In this document: piece by piece, positions 5,135 to 5,759 of the stretch
How positions within the stretch are numbered: position 1 is the first letter of the stretch
Layout: every line of letters begins with the position of its first letter
Origin: an uncultured Nitrosomonadales bacterium
GTDB lineage: Bacteria; Pseudomonadota; Gammaproteobacteria; Burkholderiales; Methylophilaceae
Assembly: GCA_946481065.1 (NCBI GenBank)
Contig: CAMLMA010000113.1
Coordinates: 1-5,759 of the forward strand
DNA length: 5,759 nt
Direction of reading: 5' to 3'
Notes under the pieces: generated by a model
What the model was told of the DNA's origin: nothing
What the model saw: only the letters and a program-made list of their open reading frames with translations
Database searches by the model: none
Made by a program: the position numbers and the translations under genes

Positions 5135-5759
5135 ATGCTTAGCTATCGCCATGCCTTTCACGCCGGCAACCATGCCGATGTCCTCAAACACTATGTCCTG
5201 GCACAAGTGCTGGACTACGCCTCAGGCAAGGACAAGCCACTCTGGTATATCGACACGCATGCCGGCGCCGGCATGTACGCGCTGGATCAAGGCTACGCCA
5301 GCCAGAATGCAGAGCACGCCGGCGGCATCGGCCGCCTGTGGTCGGCCACAGACCTGCCACCCTCCCTGGCGGAGTACGTCGCCATGGTCAAAGGCATGAA
5401 CCCCGATCACGCCATGCGCTTCTACCCCGGCTCGCCGCAGGTTGCCCAGGCATTGCTGCGCAAGGAGGACAGGATCCGTCTGTTCGAACTGCACCCCACC
5501 GATGCCAAGTTGCTGCGCCAGCGCTTCAAGGACGCGGGGCGACAAGTCATGATCGAGACCACTGACGGTTTCGCCGGCCTCAAGGCCAGCCTGCCACCGC
5601 CTTCGCGGCGTGCCGTCGTACTGATCGATCCGCCCTACGAGGAAAAACAGGATTACCAGCGCGTGGTCAGGGCCATCGAGGATAGCTTGCAGCGTTTCGC
5701 CACGGGCACCTATATACTCTGGTATCCCCTGTTGCAAAGGCCTGAACCCCTGCAAATGC
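5135..5759 (+). CDS. rlmJ: 23S rRNA (adenine(2030)-N6)-methyltransferase RlmJ, 5' part (cut by window end)
   Basis: RlmJ uses S-adenosylmethionine to methylate N6 of A2030 in 23S rRNA. The frame opens at ATG 5135 and stays open for 208 codons to the window edge without a stop; the E. coli protein has about 280 residues, so about a quarter is missing. The N-terminus MLSYRHAFHAGNHADVLKH is diagnostic, including Y4, H6 and K18, known to matter in the E. coli enzyme. YIDTHAGAGMY (38-48) is the SAM-binding motif, and LIDPPYEE with D165-P-P-Y168 is the catalytic motif IV. The ribosome site is modest: GGGGA at 5119-5123 is 11 nt upstream of the ATG. The truncation is only the end of the supplied sequence, not a broken gene. 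Confidence 0.95.
   Translation, partial: MLSYRHAFHAGNHADVLKHYVLAQVLDYASGKDKPLWYIDTHAGAGMYALDQGYASQNAEHAGGIGRLWSATDLPPSLAEYVAMVKGMNPDHAMRFYPGSPQVAQALLRKEDRIRLFELHPTDAKLLRQRFKDAGRQVMIETTDGFAGLKASLPPPSRRAVVLIDPPYEEKQDYQRVVRAIEDSLQRFATGTYILWYPLLQRPEPLQM

Noticed and set aside
5222..5755. A 177-codon open frame on the minus strand opposite rlmJ
   Set aside because: It is again the codon-aligned antisense frame of a gene with clear RlmJ motifs, and the protein resembles nothing I know.

Overview
The window looks like ordinary chromosome of a moderately GC-rich proteobacterium, most likely a betaproteobacterium. The grounds are the uvrC-pgsA-tRNA-Gly order shared by beta- and gammaproteobacteria, an RlmJ homologue, and the general look of the proteins. 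Genus cannot be named from the sequence alone. I see no insertion sequence, integrase, CRISPR array, phage gene or broken gene.

The left three quarters (positions 1 to 4361) is read entirely from the minus strand. In transcription order it holds a zinc-type cation diffusion facilitator exporter, a family 5 (UdgB-type) uracil-DNA glycosylase, a 60-residue 4-oxalocrotonate tautomerase-like protein, uvrC, pgsA and a tRNA-Gly(GCC). Spacing is very tight: 14 nt from exporter to glycosylase, 0 nt from glycosylase to tautomerase, 30 nt from tautomerase to uvrC, and 0 nt from uvrC to pgsA. The five protein genes therefore probably form one operon. The tRNA lies 58 nt further on and has a good promoter of its own.

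The right quarter is read from the plus strand. It holds sodC (periplasmic Cu/Zn superoxide dismutase, with a clear sigma70-type promoter) and then the first 208 codons of rlmJ (23S rRNA m6A2030 methyltransferase), which runs off the window edge.

The two transcription units diverge from a 204-bp region (4362 to 4565) carrying two inverted repeats, the most likely place for shared regulation. Functionally the window combines metal export, superoxide removal, repair of damaged or deaminated DNA (glycosylase, UvrC), phospholipid synthesis (PgsA) and translation (tRNA, RlmJ). A common stress theme is possible but is only inferred from gene order. Both repair enzymes keep the four cysteines expected of an Fe-S cluster. 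The least explained gene is the tautomerase, which keeps the catalytic proline but lacks both arginines of classical 4-oxalocrotonate tautomerase. I found no convincing evidence of a new multi-gene system.
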